Positions 32,163 through 46,349 are shown, counted from the first letter of the stretch. The stretch is DNA of 64,000 nt from Cyprinodon diabolis (GCA_030533445.1 CM060080.1:39550880-39614879); one strand, 5' to 3'. Numbers and translations: made by a program. Notes: a model not told the origin generated them from the letters alone.

Positions 32163-33288
32163 GTGAGACTGCGCTGCGGAAGCAATGCCTCCCTCACACT
32201 CAGACAAGGTATTGCTGTTGCCACGCAGCAATGCGGGTGCGTTTCTCTGTGGAAGCGAGCAGCTGCGCCCCCCCCCACCTGTATGAGCGGCTTTAACAGA
32301 ACTTTGGTCCTCCGAACCTGGGGCCCCTTGGCTCTGCATGGGGGTCAGACGCGCGTTGAAGTGGCCCCCCGACTGTTATCTGCTTAATGATGCGACTTGA
32401 ATTAGGCCATAATTATCAACCCATGAAGTGTGCGCGCGCTTTATTATCACATTTACGGTAATTATATTCTGGAAGTTAATCTACAAATAATTTAATCCCA
32501 GTTAAACAGTTTCCACTGCAATGAGCTCATTTGCTGTGGCATCCATAGAGCTGTCCTAGCAGATGTTCCCCACGCGTGTCGCAGCTACTACCATTTATTT
32601 TCTTCCTTTTCTGAGAATGAATGGTTTGTTAGGAAAAGGGGGAGTTGCAAACTTTCCTCCGCTTTGAGGGAAAAAAAGGGCAGAAGGAAAAAAGTGAGTG
32701 GAATCTGAGTAAGCGCTGCGGTTTGGGTTGGGCCTGCATGGAGCGAGCCTCTGCCCAAACATGGTAATAATCAGCCCCTCAGCAGCAGTTGGAAAAACTT
32801 TTCCCCAACTTTCTTTCTTTCTCTTTTTTTCTGCACACTGGAAGCTGTGAGCTTCCAGTTTCCTGGATTATGTCATCGACAGGCTGCTACCGGTCCTTAA
32901 AGGGGAAGTCAGGGAAAGGTGATCCATCAGGTGGACATCATTACCTTCCCTTTAAGAGGCTCCTCAGATCAAGAGGATCAGAACCAGGATCATAGATCTG
33001 TTTCCAGATCCACAGAGCGGTCCCACGTTGAATGAACCCACGGCTGATTTTAAATAGCGAAGCCACTGGTGTCCTTCTTTAGAACATTCTCTGTAGATTA
33101 AATAAACACAGTCCCAGCAACACTCCTGTCATGCTTTATTAAGTTGCACATGAAGTTTTCCAAATGTCCAAATCCCACACGAACACATCCACTGGAGCTC
33201 AGCGAATGTATTTAATTGCTCCAGAAACGGGGATATAATGTTTAAAATAGATTGATTTAAAGAAGCCCCATCATCTGATGCCTATTTA

Positions 33289-33505
33289 ATTCTATTCAGT
33301 TTATTTCTATAGCTCCAATCCTCATCAGGTTACTTTCCAGTTCACCGGATCATCCAGTCACATTGATTCAGGTTTCTATTTAAAGAAAACCAGCTGATTG
33401 CATCGACTCATTGACTCTTCAGCAATCCCTCACACTAAGCATGCTTGTAGCAACAGTGGAGAGGAAAAACTTCCTTTGAACAGGAAGAAACCTCCAGCAA
33501 CATTT
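33289..33505 (+). repeat. Interspersed teleost repeat, copy A
   Basis: Contains attcagtttatttctatagc, ctttccagttcacc, agctgattgcatcgactcat, gcaatccctcacactaagc and aggaagaaacctccagca. The first four blocks recur inverted at 52590-52760, and the last part recurs inverted near 46350-46440. Class uncertain. Confidence 0.65.
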
Positions 33506-35833
33506 AGAGACATTGTTTACAAAAATAAGTCCTATTTATGTTTAAAATCAACCCTATTTTTATTAATAAGACACTTATTTCTTCACATATGTTTCCAAAA
33601 AGCAGCAGAAATGTTGCTGAAACACATTGTCATGCTGCTCCTACGTGGAGGTGACTTGTTTAAAGAAGCTTCTGTAATTTTCTTCCAGCGTCTCTGTCGT
33701 CTCAAACCTTCGTATCTTAATCCTGCTTCTCTGAACTCTCTTCTTTCCCCCGCTGAGGGAGTTTTTGCTTTGATCAGTTTGCTGATGTTCTGAGTTAAAT
33801 AAAGTTCATGTTTGCTGTTTTGATATAAGTCACTGATACCTGAGCTGATGGTTCGGTTTGGGGAGCCGAGTTCCATCAGCGACTCCTGATTTTGATCTTA
33901 TGAAGACGTCTTTAATAACACCCTGATGTGATGCCTGCCAAACGACGGGGAAATCCCAACTTTAATGATTTTTATATAAATTTTTTACCCAGTAATCCGG
34001 AGGCTAGTGCTGAAATTGGGACCCTTCAAGGCAGACATTGTTTTTTTATGCCAGTGCCAGTTTTTATTCACCTGTATTTATTATAGCTTCTGCTTCCTGT
34101 TCTCGGCTAACAGGAGTGACACTTGGCAGATGATCTGCAGATGGTATAACGGTTATTTATCAATGATATTCATCGAGTTTTTCTCTGCGTCTGGATACTT
34201 CAGTTCAAATGCTTGCAGCTTGGCCCGCCCCTAGCGGAATACCTTCTCCGGTTTAAACCTGCATATTTCTGTGCCTGCACGACGCTGACTGATCTGAGCT
34301 AACCATCCAGCAGAAAGCAGGAATGTTTCAGTCATCCAGTCCTCTCCTGCTTGGAGCAGCGATAAAGGCGTAACGATAAAATCAGAACGTGTGCACAATT
34401 ATCAACTGAGAGGGATGCAGGCTTAAAAACAAACCACCTTAAGTCCTTCCAGGTTTCATTAACGGGCCTCGCTGCAGAAAACCTGACAGAGTTTCATGTC
34501 TGCTGAATCTTTCCCCCTACAGCTCACTTTACCTGCATCATCGGTTCCCTTTTCTCTGCATTTGAACATTTATTTTTCTCTAAAAAACACACAAGAGAAG
34601 CGTATGAAGGCTGTGAAGGAAGTAGTACCTTACAGTGTTATCACATGCAGCTAGAGGTATAACATCTCAGTTCTGCTTTTCTCTGTTGCCCGAAGGAAAC
34701 TTTTTGAGGAGGCAGCGAGTGGTTTAGAACCGCAGCGACTCCAGCTCCGTTTGATGCAGCTACAAACCGCTGTAATAAGGAAGTGACTGTTGGAAAGGTG
34801 TGGATTTTTTCTCTTCTGCAGTTTCTTGCACAAAAAAATCCTCGACATGTCAGAGTGTGCTTAAATATTTTGTGTTCCCTTCAAGTCTTAACCTGCCGGG
34901 CAGGAATAAAGGCGCTGGATCCTCTTATCTTAGAATCTTAATGTCTCTGCAGACCCACCTACTCTCGTTTTAAAGCTGGCTTAAAGCAACAGTCTTTACA
35001 TATCTTATAAAACCGTACATTTGGTATTCAGTATGATTGATTTACTGTGCTGCGGGAAAGTAAAAAATAAATAACCGGCCATAGATTCTTAGATTCTAAA
35101 CCTCCATGATGCTTATGCCAACCTCTTTAGAAACCACTACTATCAGGGGTTTGTGAAAACTGCTGTGGGTGTTTAACATCACTGTGGAAGAATTTGTGAT
35201 CTACTTTGGGCACGTTGGAGGGTTTTGGAGCCACAGGTGGACCTGCTGCTGAGCTAACGTTCATAAACTGATAGACAGAAGATTCCCTGAGCCATCAAAC
35301 CACAGAATATCGTCTCAAATGTCTCAAGCTTTATAAGCGCCATTTACATCCGCCTTTTGAAACTGTGCAGAGAGCGGTCAGAACACGGTAACCGAGATAG
35401 TGTAAACTGAACTGGACCGTGCCAGACGCCACCAAGCCGCGCTAATCTAGCACTAGTCCATCAGTAGAGCTCGGCTCGGTTCTCTGATCACAAGGAGCGC
35501 ATGAGCAGACCGCGTCATCTCCTTACAGTCAGCTTCCACTAGTTGGCGGTAATGCTCATCCGTACGTTGCCTGCCACCCGCCATAAAACAGAAGAAGAAG
35601 ATTAGACTATCGTTGATCGTATCCACTGTCAAGTAAATTCACCAAAGTCTGCCTTCTTCGCCAACGAAATATCATGATTATAACCGATCATAACTTCCTG
35701 AACATTACAAGCGCCGCCATTTTGATTTGTTTGATTTCCTCCTTCAATCCTAGAGAGCAGTATTACCGTAGATCGTCACTAGGAGGCGTGGAACCGCGCT
35801 AGCGTGATGTGTAAACCAGCTCTGCACAGTTAA

Positions 35834-36313
35834 CTACGGTGGCCCTGAAGTGCAAACTGCAATTACAAATCTAAAAGCGTAACTACATTAAGAAAAACAG
35901 TATTACATTAACCTACCGGAAAAGGTAGGTACCAGTGGGAAACATGAGACATCGCTGATTGGACGACGGCGCCATTTGACCCTTGAACCGGAAGTCTGAA
36001 CAGTCCAGCTTCTTTTAAATGTGTCTTCAGTGTACGCAAACTAACTGAAATTTCGTACGTATGTCCTGATTCTAAATATTCCTGGATAACGGCAGCTATG
36101 TTTGGGGCGCCGACAATATCCATATTTTCAAAAGCCGCAGCAGGCAGAATGACTTCCGGTTCAAGGGTCAAACGGCGCCGTCGTCCAATCAGCGATGTCT
36201 CCTGTTTCCCACTGGTACCTACCTTTTCCGGTAGGTTAATGTAATTGTGTTTTCCTTAATGTAGTTGCGCTTTTAGATTTGTAGTTTTAGTTTGCACTTC
36301 AGGGCCACCGTAG
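35834..36313. mobile_element. TTAA-flanked element with 163-bp inverted repeats
   Basis: Arms 35834-35996 and 36151-36313 are near-perfect inverse copies (outer part CTACGGTGGCCCTGAAGTGC), separated by a 154-bp core. The ends are flanked by TTAA at 35830-35833 and 36314-36317. TTAA duplications are characteristic of piggyBac and Kolobok transposons; the long arms favour a Kolobok-type MITE. An 87-codon open frame on the minus strand (35908-36171) crosses the core and both arms; I do not recognise it. Confidence 0.82.
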
Positions 36314-38970
36314 TTAACTGATCCCAGCTTGGCACAGAGTTTTATTTGGTGGATTTATATATTCTACAAGCCTGGCAAAAAATGTGTTCGGGGGTATTGC
36401 TGGTTTAACGTTGTTTTACAATTAACTTGTGATTTTACAAGAGCTGTAATTGTGCATAATATATGCTGAGTGTAGTTGGATAATATCACCTTTATTTATA
36501 AAGTGCTTTTTGTATTTTCTCAGGTTATCTTTGTCTGATATTTAAATTGGTTTGATTATCTGAAGCATATGACCGGAAAGCAATAACCCAGCAGGAAAAT
36601 ATTTCTGTTTCTATTTAGATTTTTCTTTTCCTGACTGAAGGGAAGAGTTCAGGTGTTTACTGAGCTGTTAATTTGCAGAGGTTTTGTCCTTATAAGGAGA
36701 GGACTTTAGCAGCACCTTCAACCGTCCCTCCCTATAAACCTCCCGCCCCCTACTTCCCATCTCCCACACCCTAACTCTGTGTTTCCACACCGACATTCTC
36801 CAACTCTGCTGCAAGTCAGGTCACAGATAAGAGCAGCTGGTTGCACAAGTTCAGACCAAGTTCTTGGATTACTAATATAGGAGATATCATTGATCATTAT
36901 TGGGCTTTTGGTAAATTCATTTTCTGCAATTGTAACATCGAAGCCTTCGATTCACTCTATAGAGATAATCACTCACTATGAACTTATGTATTGTTTTGTT
37001 TAATTAGTTTTTATTTGCATTTCTAAAAAGTTAGTGATGCAAGTGAAAGGAACAATTTTGATTGATGCAATTACAATTTTCATATCAAAATACACAATAT
37101 ATAAACCTAAAAAACTGCCCACAACAGATGCCTGCACAAACTTATATTTATTTTTTCATGTTTATAAAACTCCAATATGACATTTTATTAAACAAAACCA
37201 ATAAATCATGGAATGTCAGTTAGTGGTAAAATAGAGATAATATTTTAGTTAGTTTTATTTTATAGTTTGAAAGCTAATTGAACGTCATAATGAATCATCA
37301 GGTCATGTTTCCATGGCAGCAGTAGGAGCAGACGAATTGTTTCCTCTTACTTAGTCAAAGTTGTCGCCTCTTTAATATTCTGCATTTTTTTTAACCTTAT
37401 ATTTATACACAGATGATGACAAAGCTGATATTTTTAGTAAATTAAAGTTGGGTGTGTTTAATTGTAGATAATCCGTCTTGTACCAAATAAAATTTAATTA
37501 AAGTTTGGATTTTGATAGGAAAAAAAAAAAATCACCATCTTATAAAGCTAAAAGCGGCTTCCTTTAACAGCTGATTGATTATAACCTTAGGAAGTAACGG
37601 AGAAACAGAGGCTGAACTCAGAACTGCCCTAAAATAAAAACGGAGCCTGTTTGTTATTTCAGGAATGTTGAAATGACATGATCATTGTCCAGGAAACTGA
37701 CTCGGCACATGAACGACTGACAGAGTGACGCATCAGTTCTAGTAAAGAACCCAAAAGGAGTTGCAGGCTTTGTCCTACAGTGACATCTGTTTGCTAGATT
37801 GCATAATAGGATGTGTAATATAGGCTCTTCCTGTCATCAAGCGACCCCCCAGTTTGCATTTCGAAACCTTTTTTTCACTAAAGAAGGTCAGAAAGGCGGT
37901 GACACAGCAGGAAACCTCAACTTTCTGCTTTACAATGATGACATTGTGTTTTTTTTTTCCTATCCACAGCTGATTAATGAGCCACTGTTACCTAGAAATG
38001 CATCTGATTAAATGATTTACGTGAACAGATCATGTTTTTATTTTTTTTTTATCTTCCAGGGTCATAATGCTTGAGAGATCAAATGGTCAGAGAAAACAGG
38101 GACTTAATTCTGATATGGAATAAAGTGGAATTTATACTGTTTGCAGCACTTTTTTGACATATTTGCTGCTGTAAGGCAAATAACAGATAACCTAGGTCAA
38201 AAATGGACGTTCAAATCTACATGAGTGAAAAGTCAAATTGTTGCAGCTCTATGATGTGGAAATCAGAATAGATTTCTTGGCAATGAAATCGTGGTATTTT
38301 AGCAGTTTGAGGACGCAGAGTATTTGAAGAACAAAATAAGAGCGTATTTGGAAATGTGAAAGGTGGGAAATCTAGTTCTGGAATATTGATCTGTTTATTG
38401 TAATTTGCTCTGAGTCGAAATATGAATTAGACCATTTGTTCTGCTTTTGTATGACTTGTCCATTTGTTTTTCTCTGTTTCATGGGTGGCCCTCACAGCAA
38501 ACTATGTAACAAATCCTACCTTTAAATAAGTAATTTAAAATCTTGAGTAGTTCTTAAATGAAACAGCCCCCACTCAGATGGAAAGCTACAAAGCATATGC
38601 CAACTTAAGCGCTGCTGGCAGCTTACAAATGATTTGTTTCTGCCACCAAGTGATTTCAAAGTGTTGAATTATTCTCATTATCTGCGTCATTAATCGTCTC
38701 TGACAGAATTAGGTTAGAAAGGCGGGAAAGATGTGCTACGATGTGAAGGAGAGGAATTGAACCAGATACCTGCTCCTGAAGGACTGTTGTTGGTCAGCAT
38801 GACCGGTTATGGTTAACCCTGTATTCATGCTCTGTGACAGAGGTTAGATGCTCTGAAGAAAGAAAAAGAGAAACTCTATCTAGTTCATTTCTTCTGTTAG
38901 TATAGAGAGCTCCTTCAGTGACAGACTGCTGCACCTTAAATGCACCAGGGAGCGTTATCACAGATCCTTC

Positions 38971-39833
38971 CAGGGCTCGATGTTAACCATCGCCCGATCT
39001 CCCGGGGGAAGTAGTTTTTATAGTTGGGAGAGTACAAATTTTATTGCATTTGTCCGCTGGGCAAATGCAATGATCGCAAAAAAAGAATTATGTATCTCCA
39101 AAATACTTTAAAATCACAGACATTCGATGAAAACGACCAAGAAGCGTTGCCGGCGCCATTTTTGTTGTTCTGTACACATTCTCATCCGCCAGATGGTGTG
39201 ATTTTTGTCCACCTAGCGGTAATTTTGATACAGTTACCAAAACGACAAACGGCTGCATTTATTCTGTCAGGGAAAACTAATCCTGAGTCCGTTAAAGTCA
39301 GGGAATTCTGAAATGATGTCAGACTGTGGAAACCCTGAATAAAATAACTGTGTATAATGATTCTCTAGAAAAGTCACATTATATTAAGAGTATTATCTTA
39401 TAAAACATACTGTGACTCTAAAACAAAAGTTATTCATTTGTGACATTGACTTCTGTCTTGTGATTTATCTTAAGTTTTTAACCTGTCAAGTTTTTTTTTG
39501 ATTTTTAACATTACAATTTATATTTTTCCAAGCACACAACAGTTTAAAGCAAAGTTTAGTTTGAAAAGAATGTGCAGGAAGGATTGAAAAGCATGTTAAC
39601 ACGGTAATGTAGGCTTGAGTTCATTATCTGACGCATGCAGATACACACCAGGAACCTGGAAACTTAAAAAATACTGAATTACAAAAAACATTTAAAAAAC
39701 AAACATGTTTCATTGATATATATACAAAAATGAATATTAGGAACTATATTTATTAAACATTATACTGGGCAAGGAAAAATAGTTTCTGGGCAAATGAAAT
39801 GTGAAAGCCACATGCCCGAACCACCACTGTTCC
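38971..39833. mobile_element. Degraded hAT-like element
   Basis: The left end CAGGGCTCGATGTTAACC resembles a common fish hAT terminus. The far end, gggcaaatg..catgcccgaaccaccactg, mirrors the internal gggcaaatgcaatg found near the left end. The right terminus is mutated and no 8-bp duplication is visible. No intact transposase. Confidence 0.45.
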
Positions 39834-40119
39834 CAACAACCTCAACCAGTTCTTCCATTCATGCTGATTCTGCTCAGTTTCTACCTTTAGTCAGTTAAAT
39901 AACCTGCTGCTGTCATTCTGCACATCTCAGATGTTGCTGCTATTTTCAAATATCCATTACTGTAAAAAATGTGCATAGCTGCATATTGGTGATTAATTCT
40001 CCAGGTCACAGTTTGATACTGTTTAAACACTTTATCGTATTTTATTGTTTATCTTTTAACTCTTCACCATTATGTTATTCTCATCCATTTTTCTGTGGTC
40101 CATATTTGTGTGACCATTT

Positions 40120-40222
40120 TTATTTCTATAATCCTTTTGCTGCTGTAAACACCAGAATTTCCCCATTGTGGGACAATAAAGAGATTTTCTATTCTATTCT
40201 ATTCTATTCTACTCTATCTCAC
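40120..40222 (+). repeat. LINE 3' tail with (ATTCT)n microsatellite
   Basis: The sequence aatttccccattgtgggac, then aataaagagattt, ends in five or more ATTCT units. This arrangement is the usual 3' end of L2/Rex1-type fish LINEs, whose microsatellite tail marks the integration point. Only the tail is present. Confidence 0.65.
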
Positions 40223-42639
40223 TGCTCTCTGACACGTTCAGAGGATGTTTTTTACTGTAACTATATCACCTTTCTGTGCTTCCTTGGTGCCAAAGCGTAT
40301 TATTGTTGGCGTAATGCTAAAATTTGTGAATTTAATGATTGGAAAAAGATCAGATTGTGTTTTTTCCAGTCCTGTCCGATCAGAGGATTGTCTGATTTCT
40401 GTTACCAGATAAACTTTTGGATGATGTGTTAAAGGATACCAACCTGTGCCTAATCCAGCTTGCATAACGAACCCCGTCTGTTCTGGAGGTTAGTTCTGCT
40501 GAGCTTTAGTTTCAAAAAGCCTGGAAAGTGATTAGAGCTGCGGATGAGACTGAGCAGAGATCCTTCATAGCTGCTTTGATCCACTTGCTGAAGAATGGTG
40601 GGATGTAGTTTAAGAAAAATAGATTTGATTGTTTCTCAGATGATATTTATTAATGGCTTGATTGATTTGACTATGTGGGTGATTTTAGGTGTTATTGCCT
40701 GATAATGATGCTCAGTTTTATGATAAACCTGTCGGGGATTAAGAAATCTTTCAAAAGTTGAAAAACTCTCATTAGACACGTATCTATTAAGAGTTAAATT
40801 GCACAAATTGTAATTGCAAAAATAAATTCACCAAGTGGAAATGCTGCAGTTTTGAAAAAAAAAACAACAAAAAACTTTTTCTTTTTTTTTTAAACTTGCG
40901 CTTTGATGGAGAGTTTTTCAGTCATATGGAAATTTATTTTGTAAAACTGTAACTGAAACACTTTTTTGGCATCACCAAGGGTTACGTGACAGAGAAGACT
41001 GAAATTAGTGGGAGGACGATGGCGCCCACTGAAGCTGGGGCTGAAATATGGAAATACCTCATCGCTTTACATCCAAATTCTCACCTAAATAAACGTATTC
41101 ATGTGCAATTTTAATTGCATTTGTTTTGTTTTTTTAATGGTAATACCTAATTTGTGAAACTTAGCAGAAATTTAGCAGAATATTAACAGTTTTTTTGCTT
41201 ATCTCTAATAGAAACACAGCTATTGTCTCCTTCTAGAAGAAGCCTTTAGTATTTTGGCTGAATTCCATCCCTGGATAGGATCCTTATTATGTTTCCAGAA
41301 GGTGAAAAGTCCCTTTAATAAACCTCATTGCCAAGCCTGCGTTTTTAGAAAACCACTATTTAGAAAGTCAAATGTGAGCAATTACCCCGTTCTTATCTGA
41401 ACAGCTTCAAATGCCAGGACCCTGATGCAAATTCCTGTATTGCTTATGTTCTCAGGCTCAGGGCCCAATTTTAGTCCTTTATCAGTTTCCAAGCCGAGTT
41501 GGTGAAATGTAGAGGAATAAATAAAGCAGTTTGGCTGGATTGGTGTTGTCTCATAAAGGCCTGGCTTTGCTGTACATTTACAAAGACGTCGGACTGGAAT
41601 CCTTTAGATAAGTCGTTTGTCTTAAGATGTGGGGTCAGGGTTCATTTCCTGTGGCGCTAAAAGGGGACAAAAATGGAAGAAAAAGGCTCCATGCTCAGTC
41701 ATGGTTAACGATGGTTCACACGTTGAGTCACATGTTTTAAATGGTGTAAAAACAGGGAGCAGCTTTAGAGGTGATCTGCCTGCATGTTTCCAAGGAATGT
41801 AACGGCACCACATGGGAAGGATGGAGTCCAGCCGCTCCAGCGCTAATGCTATTAATCAAACCCAATGCATTCTGGAGTGCATGTGCTCGCTGCAAAGCTT
41901 CGCTTTGAAGCTAAAGGGAGGCTGGGCTGGGGAGGGGGGGTGTTTGTACAGTACTTGGAGAGTTTATGAACACGTGAGAGTATTAGCTGGGAGCCTTCTC
42001 ACAGCAGCAGCTGCTTTATGTAGGATGAAAGGTTTTAGGTAAACGGACACCGCGGTAAAAGGCAGACAGACGGCACACCTTTCCATTCAGTTACTGTATG
42101 GCTGCAGGTCAGTGAGAAGAAAGGAGAGGAGAGCTTTCAGGTCTCTGCACAAAGGAAGTCAATAATTTATCATCACCATCCAACCTGGTGTGTTGCATAT
42201 CCAAATGCTCTCCTTCTATAGACACCTGGAGGATGTTTAACCTGCTTTATCTACCTTTACCAGCCCTGTTACTTCAGTATCTATAGAAAAGCAGCACAGG
42301 CACTCTAGATTTTCACTTTAGAGAGAATGCTGCTGCTAATTTTATTGCTAACAACCTAATGCAGGTGTTATCAGACACTGTGCATGGAAATGAACTGTAA
42401 TCATTTCCAGCACGGCTCTACAGTCTGGCTTTCAAGAATAAAACGAAAACAGAAGCTGCAGTCCAACAGATTTTTTAACGTGTCAATTATGTTCTGGCCT
42501 GAAAGGATCGTTTTCAGCTTCAAAATGAAAAAGTATGAAAAATAAAATGTGAAACAACATGGCAGAGCGTCTGGCTCTCCTCTGAGGTAATTTATGGAAG
42601 ATTAAATGGCTTCACCCAGTGGGAAAGTTGAAGTTAGGA

Positions 42640-42940
42640 GATGTTCCAAAAAAGTAAAAAAAACAGTCCACTGGACTTTGTTTTCTAGTTTGAAGACGTT
42701 TCTATTCCCATCCAGGAAGTTTTTCTATTCAAAATGTCAGAAATAGTGTTGAGTTTCAGGCTTTATACTGACATTCTGACATTTTTAATTGAAAAGTTTC
42801 CTGGATGGGAAGAGAAACGTATTTAAACTTGGAAACAAAGTCCAGGGGATTGTTTGTTTTTTCTTTACTTTTTTGGAACGACTCTGACCTGGACGATGGA
42901 GAATCTTCACCAGCAAGTTAGGAGTCGGTTTTTTCCGTAG
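42640..42940. mobile_element. Fold-back MITE, copy 1
   Basis: Inverted blocks: ccactggactttgttttc, gaagacgtttct and catccaggaa on the left reappear inverted as ttcctggatggg, gaaacgt, ggaaacaaagtccag on the right. A non-palindromic tail, actctgacctggacgatgg and gaatcttcaccagca, follows. The same structure and tail occur at 55050-55275. Confidence 0.7.
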
Positions 42941-42946
42941 TTTATG

Positions 42947-43304
42947 AAGACCTGAAACTACATGACCATCATGATTAATCGATTATTGAAATAATCGTGA
43001 ACTAATTTAATCGATTAATCATTAGTATAGAGAATGTCAAACATTCCTTTAGCTGACAGATGATCTACTTGGAGCAATAATTATACCAAGATTGTAAAAA
43101 AATGTGTAAATATTTTGCATTTAACATAAAAAAATATCTTTCATCCATCATTATGCTCTATGCAGAACGTTTTAGTTTCACCTGGTTCGATTTCATAGAA
43201 CGTCTTCTTTAAGGAGCCTTTTGCTATCCGATTATTAATCCATTAATCAAAAAAATAATCTACAGATTAAGTGATTTGCAAACTAATCATTAGCCGCAGC
43301 CCCA
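42947..43304. mobile_element. hAT-type MITE, copy 3 (degraded)
   Basis: Similar to copies 1 and 2: gattaatcgattattgaaataatcg, ttagctgacaga and aataattataccaagattgtaaaa, with a right end ttagccgcagcccca. The left terminus (aagacctgaaac) and TSD are eroded. Confidence 0.7.
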
Positions 43305-45542
43305 CCTGACTCCCTTCATGTGGATTTTAACGATGCTTCATGGTGCTCTCGTATCAAACACAGGGTTTGGATCGCCACTTTGATGATGAAGGCTATAGAG
43401 TCAAAATGGCGGCAGTGGTCCAATGCTCCCTCATTCATTTTTTCGCTGTAAGATTCTGGTATGTTAAAGATTTTTGTAGAAAGATTTTAAATCTCTCTGG
43501 CTTTAAAATGAGAACATTCTGGGGATTGAATTAGTTTATTCAGTTTATTGCTAGACTAAAGCAATCACACAGTCTATTTATCGAACCACAGAGGCTAAAA
43601 ACAGCTGTGGTTGATCTCACATCTGGAGGTTTGTCGATTTAAATTGACTTTGAGATAGAATTAGAATTTCTTCCCTGGCTTTTTGTTGCAGACTAACAGG
43701 CGCAAATTAGGGGAGAAATGCTGACTGAGAAATAACTGGCAAGCTTTCTTTGCAATGGGTGGGTAGTTGGGTCTTTGCTAGAAAAAGCAAAAGAAAAAAT
43801 GTCTTGCCCCTTTTTTCAGCGTCTGCATGTTAAAATCCCTCCAGCCTTATCAGGAAGCCGGCTTTATGCTGCAGCGCAGAGTGGTGTGCACTTTTTATTT
43901 GCTTTGCCTCGTAAATGGCCGACCGCAGCATTTGAACAATGCAGACAGGATGTGTCTTTCAGGTTTATTTACACTGAGGGCAATTAAGCCAAATTCAGAC
44001 TGAGTTCAGCTCAGCCAGCCTAGGTGGTCAGAAGGAGATAAGCGGGAAAAGTAAATATCCTGAGGTTAAAGCTACGGTGTGCCGAGGTGTGGGGGTCTGG
44101 ATCCAAATAAATCCATCGGTTTGGGTCTGAGAGGTTCTTTTATTGATGTGATGAGCCAGAACCTTCAGCGATCGGACGCCGGTGGCCGTTTGACATGAAT
44201 CCAAGCTGCTGTTCCATGTATGGGATGCAGTCTCCACACATAAACATGCGGTCAGTATCAATGTGTTTTTGTTTCCTACTACAGTCACCTGCACGCTCTC
44301 TATGCCACTTTGTTTGACAGTAAACAGGAGAATCCCCTGAAGCGCTCAGAGATCTGATTATCAGCTGCATTAGGCTCCGCCCACTTGACACGCTAATATC
44401 TGTTACCTGCAGCGAGTAGAAGGCCGGCCTGCTGCTGTCAGGTGGAGGCCTGGAACAGTGGGATGGCCGGGACATTTTAAAGGTCTTCATCTTAAAAGTT
44501 ATAAGATCCTGATTTTTATGATGTCCTTAATACTGTTGAAGCGTTAATTAATCTTCCATCATGTTTTTCTTTCTGCTTTTGGTCGCCTTAAATATGCCAA
44601 AAAAAATACAGTCTGTTATTTATTCACCTCTTCCTCTGTCGGAGCATCTGCTGTAATTTGGTTAAATTTCCGAATCTAGCAAATTTAATTTATTCATGTA
44701 ATTTGGGTTTAAGTAAAATTGAAATTACTTTATAAAGTAATTATTATTTTTTTTAGTTTTAGGAACATTTTTGGTTTTTAATCAGTCGCCAGTTAGATTT
44801 TTCCTTCTCTTACAATTGTGTATAAACTTTTTAAGTATTATTCTAACTTTATGTATGTAAATTTATTTATATAGTGTTTTTTATTTTTCTAAGTTATTAT
44901 TTACATTCTTTAATTTATTGCTCATTAATTATTATTGTAAAATTTTCCTTTTATGTTTAAAGGGAAAATAATGGCATCAATAAGGATCCCAAAAAATATG
45001 CATATTGATAAGAAAACTGTTATAATTATTAGTATAGATAAATTCTTAAGGATCCTCGTTGATCAGTATTACTAAGATATCACTCATTTATTGGTAATTA
45101 AAAATGAAAATGAGCAAAAACATTATGATTAGTAATTTAAAGTAATAATTTCCCTGCAACTCTTATTTTTCTTCAGATACTTGCAGTTTAGATGTTTATA
45201 TATTTTTTAATCCTAAGGCTCTCAGTGAGTCGGCCGTACTGTGAGCTGAAACTTAGGTGTCAGACTTGAGTTTACACATTTTTTAAATGCATCTAAAATG
45301 GTTTAATGTGAATATTTTCTGTTTTTGGGGATGATGCGTTTAAAAGGATTTAAGGTCCTTCTCTGCTGGATCGTTTGTTTAGGTCTAATTTGCTTCCCTC
45401 CATCAAACCAGTCGTATAACTTTGTGTCTGACACTAATTTTCACAGATTACCTAAAATATTTTTCTTCTGCAGGTTTCATGATTGGACCATTGAGCTCAG
45501 TGTTTAGCAGCAGACTCCTTGTTTTATAAGTTTTTAATCAGT

Positions 45543-45562
45543 GGGGGGGGGGGGGGGGGGGG
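45543..45562 (+). repeat. Homopolymer of 20 G
   Basis: An uninterrupted G run in actn1 intron 1. Length is likely variable and assembly-sensitive; four-stranded structure is possible. Confidence 0.9.
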
Positions 45563-46349
45563 CAGTGGTTCATTCATTTTATTTAGCAGGTGTTCTGGAA
45601 AAATGTTTTTCCCATGAAGTGGCTGCAGGTGACTCACTGTGGGGATTAGCTGCAGCAGCTTGGACCGACTCCCTGGACGGTTACTCATTATGAGACAAAC
45701 GCTGGGAGGGAAGTTTAGAGCTGGCTGACGGCTGCTGGAGCTGAGCAGGTTAAACTATTCACTAAGCAAACTAATTGAGCTGCTGCAGATGTTCCTTTTT
45801 TTCACATGGAGCAGACTTTCACTTCACGTTTCTGAGATAAAAGGATTTTCCTGCATCTCTATAAGATGACTTTTAAAATAGAGAAAGGAAAACCGTTCGC
45901 ACTAGCTCACAGCAGCAGTGCTTTTTATTCGCTCATTAACCGGAAAATATTTCCAAGTTTCCAAAATAAGCATTAAAGCAAAAAGTGACAATTATTTTGC
46001 ATGAACTACTTGGGTATTATTTTTCTTTTTTTTTCAAATTGAAAGTTGGGGAAGCATTAGTGGGGGAATTTTAGCTCAAACATAAATGTTCAGAAATATG
46101 CTAAAGACAGTACTTTAAAAAAAAAAAAAAAAAAAAAAGCATTGAAAGAAATTAAGAGATCCAAATAATGTATAGTTGCATGTAGATGAGGTATAAAAGT
46201 GAAAGAATCATTTTTACTTGTGTGTAGCTGGTTTTGCTTTAGTTCTATAATGATGGCGGTCTGAGGAGCTGGTTTCAGATGTATTCTGCTTATCATGATG
46301 AGACCCACACCAACCAAGACGCTCGTCCTGTTCACTCAAACCCAGCTTG

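Noticed and set aside
31708..32166. A 152-codon frame overlapping the actn1 leader
   Set aside because: It is out of frame with the actn1 exon, has no recognisable domain and continues only because the region is GC-rich.
32163..32387. Continuation of the actn1 reading past the exon 1 donor
   Set aside because: A strong donor (AAG|gtgaga) stands exactly where alpha-actinin genes split, and the sequence beyond it does not resemble the calponin-homology domain.
39971..40432. A 153-codon plus-strand frame
   Set aside because: It runs across a LINE tail and its (ATTCT)n microsatellite; the translation is rich in F, Y and S and has no domain.
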